Shown: one piece after another, positions 25,571 through 34,176 of the stretch | How the letters are laid out: each line of letters starts with the position of its first letter | Numbering within the stretch: position 1 is the first letter of the stretch | Origin: Gammaproteobacteria bacterium | GTDB lineage: Bacteria > Pseudomonadota > Gammaproteobacteria > Chromatiales > Chromatiaceae | Direction of reading: 5' to 3' | DNA: 53,273 nt | Assembly: GCA_025458675.1 (NCBI GenBank) | Contig: JALORY010000016.1 | Coordinates: 1 to 53,273 of the forward strand | Notes under the pieces: generated by a model | What the model was told of the DNA's origin: nothing | What the model saw: only the letters and a program-made list of their open reading frames with translations | The model's database searches: none | Position numbers and translations under genes: made by a program

Positions 25571-26226
25571 CCGCCGTGCTTGAAGAGCCAGCCGCCCTTG
25601 GCCTCGAAGTACTCGAGGTAGCGGGGCCTGAGATCCGCGACGACCGAGCCTTCCACGGCGGGACGGGAGAGCAGGCCGTGCGACCACGCGCGGGTGCGAG
25701 CCGGCAGCAGCTCGCCGAGCTCGGGCCGCAGCCAGGCGACGACGGCGTGGCGCATGAAGAAGGGCGCGAAGGTGGCATCCACCAGGCGGAAGACCGAGCC
25801 CGAAAAGAACGGCCCCTCCCCGTCGATCACGCCCTCGAGCCGTTCGAGCTTGACGCGCAGCGCGTCGACCTTGTCGCGGTAACGCCCCTCGGTCCGGGCC
25901 GTGACGAGCTCGTACTGGTCGATCAGCAGGCTCGCGCCGAACTCGGCCCACGCGCGGTGCCGAGCGCGCTCGAGGGCGTCGCCCGGATGCAGGCGCGGCG
26001 GGTAGACCTCGTCGAGGTACTCACAGATGATGGCGGACTCGAACAAGGTCTGGTCGCCGACCCGCAGCAGCGGGACCTTGCCGAACGGCGAGATGGCGTG
26101 GAACCAGTCCGGCGGGTCCTCGAGGTCGATATAGGTGACCTGGTGCGGCACGTCCTTCTCGCGCAGGACGATCGCCGCGCGCTGGACATAGGGGCACAGC
26201 ACGAAACTGACGAGCTCGAGGCCCAT
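25567..26226 (-). CDS. Glutathione S-transferase family protein with N-terminal Cys
   Basis: A 219-residue GST-fold protein. The thioredoxin-like domain (1-80) has 'LCPYVQRAAIVLREKDV' with Cys about 11 in place of the usual Ser/Tyr, then the glutathione-binding 'GKVPLLRVGDQTLFESAIICEYLDE'; an all-helical domain follows. The CPYVQR pattern is typical of omega/lambda-like GSTs, which act as thiol transferases or dehydroascorbate/glutathionyl-hydroquinone-type reductases. It is coupled to recJ by an ATGA overlap and is divergent from the PPTase gene with only 46 nt between. The physiological substrate is unknown. Confidence 0.85.
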   Translation of the reverse strand: MGLELVSFVLCPYVQRAAIVLREKDVPHQVTYIDLEDPPDWFHAISPFGKVPLLRVGDQTLFESAIICEYLDEVYPPRLHPGDALERARHRAWAEFGASLLIDQYELVTARTEGRYRDKVDALRVKLERLEGVIDGEGPFFSGSVFRLVDATFAPFFMRHAVVAWLRPELGELLPARTRAWSHGLLSRPAVEGSVVADLRPRYLEYFEAKGGWLFKHGG

Positions 26227-26272
26227 GCACGCTCCTCTCCCTGCCTGCCGGACGGCGGCCGCAGGATAGCAG

Positions 26273-26974
26273 ATGACCGAATCCTCTCCCTTCGCCCCCC
26301 CCGTGACGGTCGCGTGGGCCGACCACGCGCCGCCGCCGCGCGGCGGCCTGCACGTCTGGCGCATCGCCCTCGACGCGCCGGACCACGCTGATCTGCGCGT
26401 CCTCTCGGCCGGCGAGACGGCACGCGCCGACCGCCTCGCGGACCCGGCGCGCCGGCGCCGTTTCATCGCCTTGCGCGTTGCCGCGCGCCACATCCTCGCC
26501 CGCTACGTCGAGGCCGAGCCGCACGCGATCGAGTTCGGGGCGGGCCACCGTGGCAAGCCGCACGTCACGCGCCCGCCGACCCCCTGGGCCTTCAACCTCT
26601 CCGACAGCGGCGCCCTCGCCCTGCTGGCCCTGGACGACCGCGGCCCCGTGGGCGTCGACCTCGAGGGCCTGCGCGCCGTCGCGCGCTGGGATCGCATCGC
26701 CCGGCGCACCTTCGACGAGCCGGCTCACCGCGCGCTCGCCGCCGCACCGGCGGACGCCCGCGACGAGCTCTTCCTCGCGCACTGGACCGCGCACGAGGCG
26801 CGGCAGAAGGCCACGGGCGAGGGCCTGCACGGTGTCCGGGCCGACGCGGCGCAGTGGCAGGTCCTGCACTTCAGGCCCGACCCAGGCTGGATCGCCGCGC
26901 TGGCGTTCGCGGCCGGCGTCGAGCCTAGGGTGAGCTGGCTCGACTACCGCCACGTCCCGCCAGCAGCGCCTTGA
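26273..26974 (+). CDS. 4'-phosphopantetheinyl transferase, Sfp type
   Basis: Transfers phosphopantetheine from CoA to a carrier-protein serine. The 233-residue length and two-lobed pattern fit the Sfp/AcpT group rather than AcpS (about 125 aa). Visible motifs: 'FIALRVAARHILARY' and 'RGKPHV' in lobe one, 'NLSDSG' (usually NxSHS/D), 'VGVDLEGLR' with Mg ligands Asp about 129 and Glu about 131, and 'HWTAHEARQKATGEGL' with Glu about 175 and Lys about 179. The usual Lys of the WxxKEA motif is His here. It is divergent from the GST gene and its 3' end overlaps the protease gene by 50 nt tail to tail. Since acpS is absent after pdxJ, this may serve the fatty-acid ACP as well as secondary carrier proteins (inference). 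Confidence 0.87.
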   Translation: MTESSPFAPPVTVAWADHAPPPRGGLHVWRIALDAPDHADLRVLSAGETARADRLADPARRRRFIALRVAARHILARYVEAEPHAIEFGAGHRGKPHVTRPPTPWAFNLSDSGALALLALDDRGPVGVDLEGLRAVARWDRIARRTFDEPAHRALAAAPADARDELFLAHWTAHEARQKATGEGLHGVRADAAQWQVLHFRPDPGWIAALAFAAGVEPRVSWLDYRHVPPAAP

Positions 26975-27707
26975 GGAACCGGACGGGCACCGCGTAGGTG
27001 ATGCCCGAGGGCTTCTCCAGCAGGCTCTCCTTGGTGCCCTTGACGAGCACGCTGTTGATCACGCCGAGCACCTCGCCATTCTCCGGGTCGTAGAGCGGGC
27101 TGCCGCTGTTCCCCGGGTAGGCCGTCGCGTCGAGCTGGAAGACCGGATAGGGATCCCGCAGCGCCTTGACGGTCTTTGCCTCGAGGTCGCGGCCGCCGAT
27201 GCCCGGGATCGCCGCCGGCGCGACCGACGCGACGATGCCGCGGTGGGTGACGTGGTGCAGACCGAGGGCCATGCCGAGGGGGAAGCCGGTAAAGGCAATG
27301 GAATCGCCCTCCCTCACCCGGGCGTCGTTGCCCAGGGCCAGCGGCTTCAGCGGCGTGCCGGACACCTCGAGCAGAGCGAGGTCGTGCTCGGGATCGCGCG
27401 CGACGACCTTGACCGTGCGCACGTCCACAGCGGTGCCGCGTCCGGCGAAGATCGCGAGCCGCTCCCGCCCGCCCTCGTCGACCGCTTCGCTCACCACGTG
27501 CTCGTTCGTCGCGACGAAGCGCCCGTCGCCGATGACGAAGCCCGTCCCGCGGAACTCGGCCGGAGGTCGCCGCACGGTCTGGTAGGTGCCGACGGCGACG
27601 ACGGAGTCACGCACGCGCGCCACGGTGTCGGCGAGCCCCGCCACGGCATCGTGGTGAGCTGACGACCCCACGAGCAGAAGGCCGCAAAGTCCGACGAGGC
27701 GGTTCAT
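26925..27707 (-). CDS. Secreted trypsin-like serine protease without PDZ domain
   Basis: A 260-residue S1/HtrA-like protease with a signal peptide (about 1-23). The triad is complete: His about 70 in 'VATNEHVV', Asp about 109 in 'DPEHDLALLEV', and Ser about 201 in 'AYPGNSGSPLYDP'. The protein ends after 'GITYAVPVRFLKALL' without a PDZ domain, unlike MucD in this window, so it is a stand-alone periplasmic or secreted peptidase. It is divergent from the AMP-ligase gene (98 nt between) and overlaps the PPTase gene tail to tail. The substrate is not predictable. Confidence 0.88.
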   Translation of the reverse strand: MNRLVGLCGLLLVGSSAHHDAVAGLADTVARVRDSVVAVGTYQTVRRPPAEFRGTGFVIGDGRFVATNEHVVSEAVDEGGRERLAIFAGRGTAVDVRTVKVVARDPEHDLALLEVSGTPLKPLALGNDARVREGDSIAFTGFPLGMALGLHHVTHRGIVASVAPAAIPGIGGRDLEAKTVKALRDPYPVFQLDATAYPGNSGSPLYDPENGEVLGVINSVLVKGTKESLLEKPSGITYAVPVRFLKALLAGRGGSRASSP

Positions 27708-27805
27708 GTCGATGGCTCCGCTGCCGAAAACCCTGGGGTCGGCGGCTCCGGGGCCGCCGAATCGCCGTTGCTATACTGCGCCGGCCCCAACGACACGGGA
27801 ACCCC

Positions 27806-29410
27806 ATGGGCGAGCTGCTGCACGACCTCCTTCGCGAAACCGCCCGCCGCACCCCGGGCTCGCCTGCCCTCGCGCACCGCGCCGAGCACCTCGACTACGG
27901 AACCCTCTGGAGCGCGGTCGACGGCTTTGCACGCGGCCTGGTGGGGCTCGGGCTGCAGCGCTCCGAACGCGTCGCGGTGTACCTGCCCAAGCAGGTGGAG
28001 ACGGTCGTCGCACTGTTCGGCGCCGCGGCAGCGGGCGGGGTGTTCGTGCCCGTCAACCCGGTGCTCAAGGCCGCACAGGTCGCCTACCTGCTGCAGGACT
28101 GCAACGTGCGAGTTCTGGTCACGTCGGCCGACCGGGCCGCCGTGCTGGCGGACGTGCTCGCAGGCTGCCACGACCTGCGCTGGATCGTCCTGGTCGACGG
28201 CGATCCCGGCGCCCTCCCGCCCGCGCTCGCCCGCCTCGCCGTCCGGTGGCTTGACCTCCTCGCCGGACAACCCGGCACGGGCGAGCCGCACCGCCGCATC
28301 GACGCCGACGTGGCGGCGATCCTGTACACCTCCGGCAGCACGGGCCGCCCCAAGGGCGTCGTGCTGTCCCACCGCAACATGGTCGCCGGCGCACGCTCCG
28401 TTGCCGAGTACCTCGAGAACCACGCGGAAGACCGGCTGCTCGCCGTCTTGCCACTGAGCTTCGACTACGGACTGAGTCAGCTGACGACGGCCTTCTCGGT
28501 CGGTGCGAGCGTCGTCCTCCTCGAGTACCTGCTGCCGCGCGACGTCGTCGCCGCCTGCGCGAAGGGGCGGATCACCGGCCTCGCTGCCGTTCCGCCGCTC
28601 TGGAACCAGCTCGCCCGCCTGCCCTGGCCGGACGAGGCGGTGCGCTCGCTGCGTTACATCACCAACTCGGGCGGCGCGATGCCGCGCGCCACCACCGCGG
28701 CCCTGCGTGCGGCGCTGCCGGACACCAGGGTCTTTCTCATGTACGGCCTCACCGAGGCCTTCCGCTCCACCTACCTGCCGCCGGACCAGGTGACCACGCG
28801 TCCCGACTCGATCGGCAAGGCCATCCCCAACGCCGAGATCCTGGTGGTGCGGGAGGACGGAACGGAGTGCGCGCCCGGCGAGCCGGGCGAGCTCGTCCAT
28901 CGGGGGGCCCTCGTCGGGCTGGGCTACTGGAACGACCCGGAAAAGACGGCGCAGCGGTACCGGCCGGCGCCCGGCCAGCCGCCGGAGCTGCCCAACCCGG
29001 AGCTCGCCGTCTGGTCGGGCGATCAGGTCCGGCGAGACGCCGACGGCTACCTGTACTTCGTCTCGCGCAAGGACGAGATGATCAAGACCTCGGGCTACCG
29101 CGTCAGCCCGACCGAGGTCGAGGAGGTCGTGTACGCGAGCGGTCTCGCGGCCCAGACGGCCGCGGTCGGCGCGGCCCATCCCGAGCTCGGCCAGGCCATC
29201 GTGCTGGTCGTGCAGCCGACGCGACCCGACGTCGCCGAGCAGGACGTGCTGGACCACTGCCGGCGCGAGCTGCCGAACTTCATGGTGCCCGCCGCCGTGT
29301 TTCTCCGGGCCGAGCTGCCGCGCAACCAGAACGGCAAGATCGACCGCAAGACGCTCGCGGGCGAGTTCGCCGCGCTGTTCGCGCCGAACGGCGGCGAGGG
29401 GGTCGCATGA
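27806..29410 (+). CDS. AMP-forming acyl-CoA ligase-like enzyme, exosortase A system-associated type
   Basis: A 534-residue ANL-superfamily adenylating enzyme. The A3 loop 'LYTSGSTGRPKGVV' is at about 173-186, A5 'LMYGLTEAFRSTYL', A7 'WSGDQVRRDADGYLYFVSRKDEMIKTSGYRVSP' (A8 hinge), and the A10 Lys in 'NQNGKIDRKTL' at about 511, so it should be active. Sequence style and the overlapping partner decarboxylase match the ligase recurrently found beside exosortase A (PEP-CTERM/EPS) loci, whose substrate is unknown. A TATACT -10-like box lies 28 nt upstream of the ATG without a clear -35. Its TGA overlaps the next start as ATGA. No exosortase gene is seen in this window. Confidence 0.85.
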   Translation: MGELLHDLLRETARRTPGSPALAHRAEHLDYGTLWSAVDGFARGLVGLGLQRSERVAVYLPKQVETVVALFGAAAAGGVFVPVNPVLKAAQVAYLLQDCNVRVLVTSADRAAVLADVLAGCHDLRWIVLVDGDPGALPPALARLAVRWLDLLAGQPGTGEPHRRIDADVAAILYTSGSTGRPKGVVLSHRNMVAGARSVAEYLENHAEDRLLAVLPLSFDYGLSQLTTAFSVGASVVLLEYLLPRDVVAACAKGRITGLAAVPPLWNQLARLPWPDEAVRSLRYITNSGGAMPRATTAALRAALPDTRVFLMYGLTEAFRSTYLPPDQVTTRPDSIGKAIPNAEILVVREDGTECAPGEPGELVHRGALVGLGYWNDPEKTAQRYRPAPGQPPELPNPELAVWSGDQVRRDADGYLYFVSRKDEMIKTSGYRVSPTEVEEVVYASGLAAQTAAVGAAHPELGQAIVLVVQPTRPDVAEQDVLDHCRRELPNFMVPAAVFLRAELPRNQNGKIDRKTLAGEFAALFAPNGGEGVA

Positions 29411-30639
29411 GCGAACGCCCGGTACACGCCCCGCTCACGCAGTTCCCGGTCGTCGACGACCGCCTCGTGGTCGGCGGGCGCCTGCCCCGTGAGCTCGCCG
29501 CGCTGGCCGGCGGCACGCCGTTCTACGCCTACGACCGGTCGGCCATCGCGGCGCGCCTCGCGGCCCTGCGCGGCGCGCTGCCGCCCGACGTGCACCTTCA
29601 CTACGCGGTGAAGGCCAACCCCATGCCGGCCGTCGTCGGGGCGATGCGCCCGCTGGTCGACGGCTTCGACGTTGCGTCGCTCGGCGAGCTGCGCGTCGCC
29701 CTCGCCGCCGGGATGCCGCCGGGCGAGATCAGCTTCGCCGGCCCCGGCAAGACCGAGCGCGAGCTCGAGGGTGCGATCGCCGCCGGCATCACGATCAACC
29801 TCGAGTCCGCCGGCGAGCTCGAGCGCGCCGCGCACGCGGCCGAGCGGCTCGGCCGCGTGCCGCACGTCGCGGTCCGCGTGAACCCGGACTTCGAGCTCAA
29901 GTCGTCCGGCATGAAGATGACGGGAGGCGCCAAGCCGTTCGGCATCGACGCGGAGCAGGTCCCGGCGGTGCTGGCGCGTATCGGCGCGCTCGGCTGCGAC
30001 TTCCGCGGCTTCCACATCTTCAGCGGCTCGCAGAACCTGCGACCCGACAGCCTGGTCGAGGCGCAGAACCTGACGTTCGAGCTCGCGCTGCGGCTCGCAG
30101 AGGCGGCGCCGGGGCCCGTTCGGCTCCTCAACATCGGTGGCGGCTTCGGCATTCCCTATTTCCCGGGCGAGCAGCCGCTCGACCTCGCCCCCGTCGCCGG
30201 GAACCTCGCCGCGCAGCTGCCGGGCGTGCGCGAGCGGCTCGGCCCGGTCGAGGTGGTGATCGAGCTCGGCAGATACCTCGTCGGCGAAGCGGGCGCCTAT
30301 TTCTGCAAGGTGATCGATCGCAAGGAATCGCGCGGGCGGACCTTCCTCGTCACCGACGGCGGGCTCCACCACCACCTCGCCGCGTCCGGCAACTTCGGCC
30401 AGGTGCTGCGCAAGAACTACCCCGTCGTGGCGGCCGAGCGGGTGCGCGGCGGACCGCGCGAGGAGGTCACCGTGGTCGGACCGCTCTGCACGCCGCTCGA
30501 CCTGCTCGCCGACCGGATGGAGCTCGGGCACTGCGAGCCCGGCGATCTCGTCTGCGTCCTGCAGTCCGGGGCCTACGGCTACACCGCCAGCCCCCACCGG
30601 TTCCTCGGCCACCCGCCGCCGGGCGAAATCCTGGTCTGA
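29407..30639 (+). CDS. PLP-dependent decarboxylase (DAP/ornithine decarboxylase fold), exosortase A system-associated type
   Basis: A 410-residue alanine-racemase-fold decarboxylase of the LysA/ornithine-decarboxylase group. The PLP lysine is in 'HYAVKANP' (about 69), the phosphate-binding glycines in 'NIGGGFGIPYF' (about 242-252), 'IELGRYLVGEAG', and the catalytic Cys in 'GPLCTPLDLLA' (about 361), which comes from the partner subunit of the dimer. The 'GFHIFSGSQNL' stretch and the overlap with the AMP-ligase are typical of the exosortase A-associated decarboxylase rather than of housekeeping lysA. The joint product may be an amino-acid-derived amine or carrier-bound acyl group, but this is not established. 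It ends 54 nt before pnp, which points the other way. Confidence 0.85.
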   Translation: MSERPVHAPLTQFPVVDDRLVVGGRLPRELAALAGGTPFYAYDRSAIAARLAALRGALPPDVHLHYAVKANPMPAVVGAMRPLVDGFDVASLGELRVALAAGMPPGEISFAGPGKTERELEGAIAAGITINLESAGELERAAHAAERLGRVPHVAVRVNPDFELKSSGMKMTGGAKPFGIDAEQVPAVLARIGALGCDFRGFHIFSGSQNLRPDSLVEAQNLTFELALRLAEAAPGPVRLLNIGGGFGIPYFPGEQPLDLAPVAGNLAAQLPGVRERLGPVEVVIELGRYLVGEAGAYFCKVIDRKESRGRTFLVTDGGLHHHLAASGNFGQVLRKNYPVVAAERVRGGPREEVTVVGPLCTPLDLLADRMELGHCEPGDLVCVLQSGAYGYTASPHRFLGHPPPGEILV

Positions 30640-30641
30640 AA

Positions 30642-30667
30642 ACGAAGGGGCCTGACGGCCCCTTCGT
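30642..30667 (-). terminator. Intrinsic terminator of the pnp operon (possibly bidirectional)
   Basis: A perfect 11-bp stem (arms 30642-30652 and 30657-30667) with a TGAC loop lies between the convergent decarboxylase and pnp genes. Read on the minus strand the stem is followed by TTTT, so it is a canonical intrinsic terminator for the rpsO-pnp transcript, 26 nt after the pnp stop. On the plus strand the T-run is missing, so it would be weaker for the decarboxylase. Confidence 0.8.
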
Positions 30668-30692
30668 GGTATTCCCGCTGCGAGCGAGCGGA

Positions 30693-32801
30693 TCAGGTCT
30701 CGGCGACGACCGCCTTCATGCTGAGCCGGATGCGGCCCTGCTTGTCCACCTCGAGCACCTTGACCTTCACGACGTCGCCCTCGGTGAGCTTGTCGCTGAC
30801 CTTCTCGACGCGCTCCTCCGAGATCTGCGAGATGTGCACCAGGCCATCGCGGCCCGGCAGGATCTGCACGAACGCGCCGAAGTCCATCAGGCGGACGACC
30901 TTGCCCTCGTAGATCTGGCCGGCCTCGACCTCGGCGGTGATGAGCTCGATGCGCCGGCGCGCCTGCTCACCCGCCGCCCGGTCGACGGAGAAGATCTTCA
31001 CCGTGCCGTCGTCGGCGACGTCGATCGCGGCACCCGTCTCCTCGGTGATCGAGCGGATGGTGACGCCGCCCTTGCCGATCACGTCCCGGATCTTCTCGGG
31101 GTCGATCTTGATCGTGATGACGCGCGGCGCGTGCTCGGACATCTCCTGCCGCGGCCTGGCGAGCACCTTGTTCATCTCGCCCAGGATGTGCATCCGGCCC
31201 TCTTTCGCCTGGGCCAGGGCCGTCTCCATGATCTCGCGCGTGATGCCGTCGATCTTGATGTCCATCTGCAGGGCGCTCACGCCGTTGGCGGTGCCTGCCA
31301 CCTTGAAGTCCATGTCGCCGAGGTGGTCCTCGTCGCCCATGATGTCGGTGAGCACGGCGAAGCGGTCGCCTTCCTTGATCAGACCCATCGCGACGCCCGC
31401 GACGGGCGAGCGCACCGGCACGCCGGCATCCATCAGCGACAGGCTGGTGCCGCATACCGAGGCCATCGACGACGAGCCGTTCGACTCGGTGATCTCGGAG
31501 ACCACGCGGATCGAGTAAGGGAACTCCTCGATGTTGGGCATGACGGCGAGCACGCCGCGCTTGGCGAGACGACCGTGGCCGATCTCGCGGCGCTTGGGAC
31601 TGCCGACGCGGCCGATCTCGCCGACGCAGAAGGGCGGGAAGTTGTAGTGGAGCATGAAGTGCTCCCGCCGCTCGCCCTCCAGGGCGTCGATGATCTGCGA
31701 GTCGCGCTCGGTGCCGAGCGTGGTGACGACCAGCGCCTGCGTCTCGCCGCGCGTGAACAGCGCCGACCCGTGGGTGCGCGGCAGCACGCCGGTGCGGATC
31801 GCGATCGGCCGAACGGTGCGGCTGTCGCGGCCGTCGATGCGCGGCTCACCGGCCAGGATGCGGCCGCGAACGATCTTCTTCTCGAGCTTCTCGAAGGCCC
31901 CGACCACGGCCTTCGCGTCCCACTGCGGCGATTCGCCGCCCGCAAGGCGCAGGACCGCGTGGTCGCGCACGGTGTCGATGCGCTCGTAGCGCGCGAGCTT
32001 CTCCTTGACGCGGTAGGCCTCACCGAGCTCGGCGCCGACCGCCTGCTCGAGCGCCGCCATCAGCGCCTCGTCGGTCGTGGCCGCCGTCCAGCGGATCGGC
32101 GCCCTGTTCACCGCCGCCGCCAGCTCGCGGATCGCGTTGATCGCCACCTGCATCTGCTCGTGGCCGAAGAGCACCGCGCCGAGCATGACCTCCTCGGGCA
32201 GCTCGTTGGCCTCGGACTCGACCATCAGCACTGCGTTCGCGGTGCCGGCGACGATCAGGTCGAGATCAGTCTCGTCCGACAGGCCGCTCGCCGGCGGGTT
32301 CAGCAGGTACTGACCGCGGTGATAGCCCACGCGCGCGGCGCCTACCGGTCCCGCGAACGGCAGCCCGGAGATCGCGAGCGCGGCGGAGGCGCCGAGCATC
32401 GCGGGGATCTCGGGATCGACGCGCGGATTGAGCGACTTCACCGTCGCGATGACCTGCACCTCGTTCGTGAAGCCCTTGGGGAAGAGCGGGCGCATCGGCC
32501 GGTCGATGAGGCGCGAGGTGAGGATCTCCTTCTCGCTGGGCCGGCCTTCGCGGCGGAAGAAGCCGCCCGGGATACGGCCCGCGGCGTAGGTCTTCTCCTG
32601 GTAGTCGATGGTCAGCGGGAAGAAGTCGCGGCCCTCGGCCGGCTTCCTGTCGGCCACGACCGTGACGAGGACGACTGTGTCGCCCATGTTGACCAGCACC
32701 GCGCCGTCGGCCTGACGGGCGATCTCGCCCGTCTCGAGGATGACGAGGTGCTCGCCGTACTGGAATTCCTTGCGGATCGGCTCGAGGTTCACTGTCTGCA
32801 T
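30693..32801 (-). CDS. pnp: Polyribonucleotide nucleotidyltransferase
   Basis: 3'-5' phosphorolytic exoribonuclease and degradosome component. The 702 residues (E. coli 711) hold two RNase PH domains ('[16 protein letters not shown]' in the first, '[10 protein letters not shown]' and the catalytic '[32 protein letters not shown]' region in the second), a KH domain ('[22 protein letters not shown]'-type, about 555-615) and an S1 domain ('[26 protein letters not shown]'-type, about 622-695). The order rpsO-pnp is the usual one; the 23-nt gap holds no hairpin, unlike the RNase III-cleaved leader of E. coli pnp. Confidence 0.98.
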   Translation of the reverse strand: MQTVNLEPIRKEFQYGEHLVILETGEIARQADGAVLVNMGDTVVLVTVVADRKPAEGRDFFPLTIDYQEKTYAAGRIPGGFFRREGRPSEKEILTSRLIDRPMRPLFPKGFTNEVQVIATVKSLNPRVDPEIPAMLGASAALAISGLPFAGPVGAARVGYHRGQYLLNPPASGLSDETDLDLIVAGTANAVLMVESEANELPEEVMLGAVLFGHEQMQVAINAIRELAAAVNRAPIRWTAATTDEALMAALEQAVGAELGEAYRVKEKLARYERIDTVRDHAVLRLAGGESPQWDAKAVVGAFEKLEKKIVRGRILAGEPRIDGRDSRTVRPIAIRTGVLPRTHGSALFTRGETQALVVTTLGTERDSQIIDALEGERREHFMLHYNFPPFCVGEIGRVGSPKRREIGHGRLAKRGVLAVMPNIEEFPYSIRVVSEITESNGSSSMASVCGTSLSLMDAGVPVRSPVAGVAMGLIKEGDRFAVLTDIMGDEDHLGDMDFKVAGTANGVSALQMDIKIDGITREIMETALAQAKEGRMHILGEMNKVLARPRQEMSEHAPRVITIKIDPEKIRDVIGKGGVTIRSITEETGAAIDVADDGTVKIFSVDRAAGEQARRRIELITAEVEAGQIYEGKVVRLMDFGAFVQILPGRDGLVHISQISEERVEKVSDKLTEGDVVKVKVLEVDKQGRIRLSMKAVVAET

Positions 32802-32824
32802 ACCTGTGACTGGGGTTCGTCGGA

Positions 32825-33094
32825 TCAGCGACGGATGCCGAGCTTCTCGATGAGCGCGCGGTAGCGGTTGACGTCCTTGCGCTTGAGGTAGTCGAGCAGC
32901 TTGCGGCGCGCATTCACCATCCGCACCAGGCCCTGGCGCGAGTGGTGGTCCTTCTTGTGGGCCTGGAAGTGGCCAGTGAGCTGCGTGATGCGCGCCGTCA
33001 GCAGCGCCACCTGGACCTCCGGCGACCCCGTGTCGTTCGGGGCACGCTGGTGCTGCTCGACGATGCCCTTCTTGTCTCCTGCGCTCATTGACAT
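32825..33094 (-). CDS. rpsO: 30S ribosomal protein S15
   Basis: Primary 16S rRNA-binding protein of the central domain. It has 89 residues as usual, with '[17 protein letters not shown]' and '[29 protein letters not shown]' almost identical to E. coli. I chose ATG 33094 over ATG 33088 because GGAGAG lies 5 nt upstream of it. A 160-nt gap separates it from truB and may carry its own promoter and an S15 autoregulatory leader, though I could not define either. Confidence 0.98.
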   Translation of the reverse strand: MSMSAGDKKGIVEQHQRAPNDTGSPEVQVALLTARITQLTGHFQAHKKDHHSRQGLVRMVNARRKLLDYLKRKDVNRYRALIEKLGIRR

Positions 33095-33254
33095 GACGTC
33101 TCTCCTGTCATCGATGGCCTTGCCGCGCGTCGCGGGGCCGCTCCAACAATGAGTTCAGGGCGGCCGGCCGGTTGGGTTGACTGTGCTGCTGCGGACAGGG
33201 CCTTTCCTGGCGCCTGCCGAGTACAATATTTTGCCACACTTTGGCGCCGCGCCC

Positions 33255-34172
33255 TTAAGGCGCGCACATGAGTCGCCGCGGCGCGACCTTCCCGTCGTCC
33301 TCGATCTGCCCGACGCCGACGAACCCGCCGCCGGCGTCGTAGAGCCTGACGAGGCCGGACGTCGGCGCCCGCGGCACGAGCACCGGCTGCCCCATCTTCA
33401 GGTAGTAGGCGGCGTCCTGCGAGAGCCGCACCTCGGGCCAGTGGCCGACCGCGCTGTCCAGCGGCAGGAGCAGCGCATCGAGGGCCTGCGTGCCCTCGGC
33501 GGCGGCGTCCTCGATCTGCCCCATCGTCACCATGTCGTCTGCACCGTAAGGGCCGACCCCGGTCCGCCGCAGACCGATGACGTGCGCCCCGCAACCGAGC
33601 ACAGCACCGATGTCCTCGGCGAGCGTGCGCACGTACGTGCCTTTGGAGCAGCGCACGTCCATCTCGAACTCGTCGGCCTCCAACGCGCCGAGCGCGATGG
33701 CGTGGATGGTGACGGTCCGCGGCTCGCGTTCGACCTCGATGCCCTCGCGCGCCAGCTTGTAGAGGCGCTGCCCCTGGTGCTTGAGCGCCGAGTACATCGG
33801 CGGCAGCTGCTCGATCTGGCCCACGAACCGCGCGACGGTCGCCTCGAGCCGCTCGCGCGTGACGCCCTCGACAGGACGCCTCTCGAGCACCTCTCCCTCT
33901 GCGTCGCCCGTGGCCGTGACGACGCCGAGCTTCACCCGCACGAAGTAACGCTTGTCCGCGTCGAGCAGGTAGGCGGACAGCTTCGTCGCCTCACCGAAGC
34001 AGAGCGGCAGCAGGCCGTCGGCCAGCGGATCGAGACTCCCCGTGTGGCCCGCCTTGCGCGCCTGGAAGAGACGCTTCGCCCGCTGCAGCGCCTCGTTCGA
34101 CGTCGCGCCGATCGGCTTGTCGAGGAGCAGGATCCCCGACACGTCGCGGCCGTGCTGCCTGCGCCTGCCCAT
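33255..34172 (-). CDS. truB: tRNA pseudouridine(55) synthase
   Basis: Makes the universal pseudouridine 55 in the T-loop of tRNAs. The 305 residues include the catalytic Asp in 'GHTGSLDPLADGLLPLCFGEATK' (Asp about 48), 'YFVRVKLGVVTATGDAEGEV', 'PPMYSALKHQGQRLYKLAREG' and a C-terminal PUA-like part. It begins 'GRRRQHGRDVSGILLLDKPIGATSN', the family start. The ATG is 4 nt from the end of rbfA. Confidence 0.96.
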   Translation of the reverse strand: MGRRRQHGRDVSGILLLDKPIGATSNEALQRAKRLFQARKAGHTGSLDPLADGLLPLCFGEATKLSAYLLDADKRYFVRVKLGVVTATGDAEGEVLERRPVEGVTRERLEATVARFVGQIEQLPPMYSALKHQGQRLYKLAREGIEVEREPRTVTIHAIALGALEADEFEMDVRCSKGTYVRTLAEDIGAVLGCGAHVIGLRRTGVGPYGADDMVTMGQIEDAAAEGTQALDALLLPLDSAVGHWPEVRLSQDAAYYLKMGQPVLVPRAPTSGLVRLYDAGGGFVGVGQIEDDGKVAPRRLMCAP

Positions 34173-34176
34173 CGCG

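Noticed and set aside
29407-30639. Housekeeping lysA (diaminopimelate decarboxylase)
   Set aside because: Fold and catalytic residues fit, but overlap with an AMP-ligase and the sequence style match the exosortase A-associated decarboxylase; I therefore give no lysA symbol.
33221-33230. AT-rich GTACAATATT as an rpsO -10 box
   Set aside because: A partial -10 match exists on both strands but no -35 at 16-18 nt on the minus strand, so I do not call a promoter.
33248-33264. Hairpin CGCGCC/GGCGCG at the truB stop codon as a terminator
   Set aside because: Only 6 bp with no T-run on either strand; it overlaps the stop codon and may be chance in GC-rich DNA.
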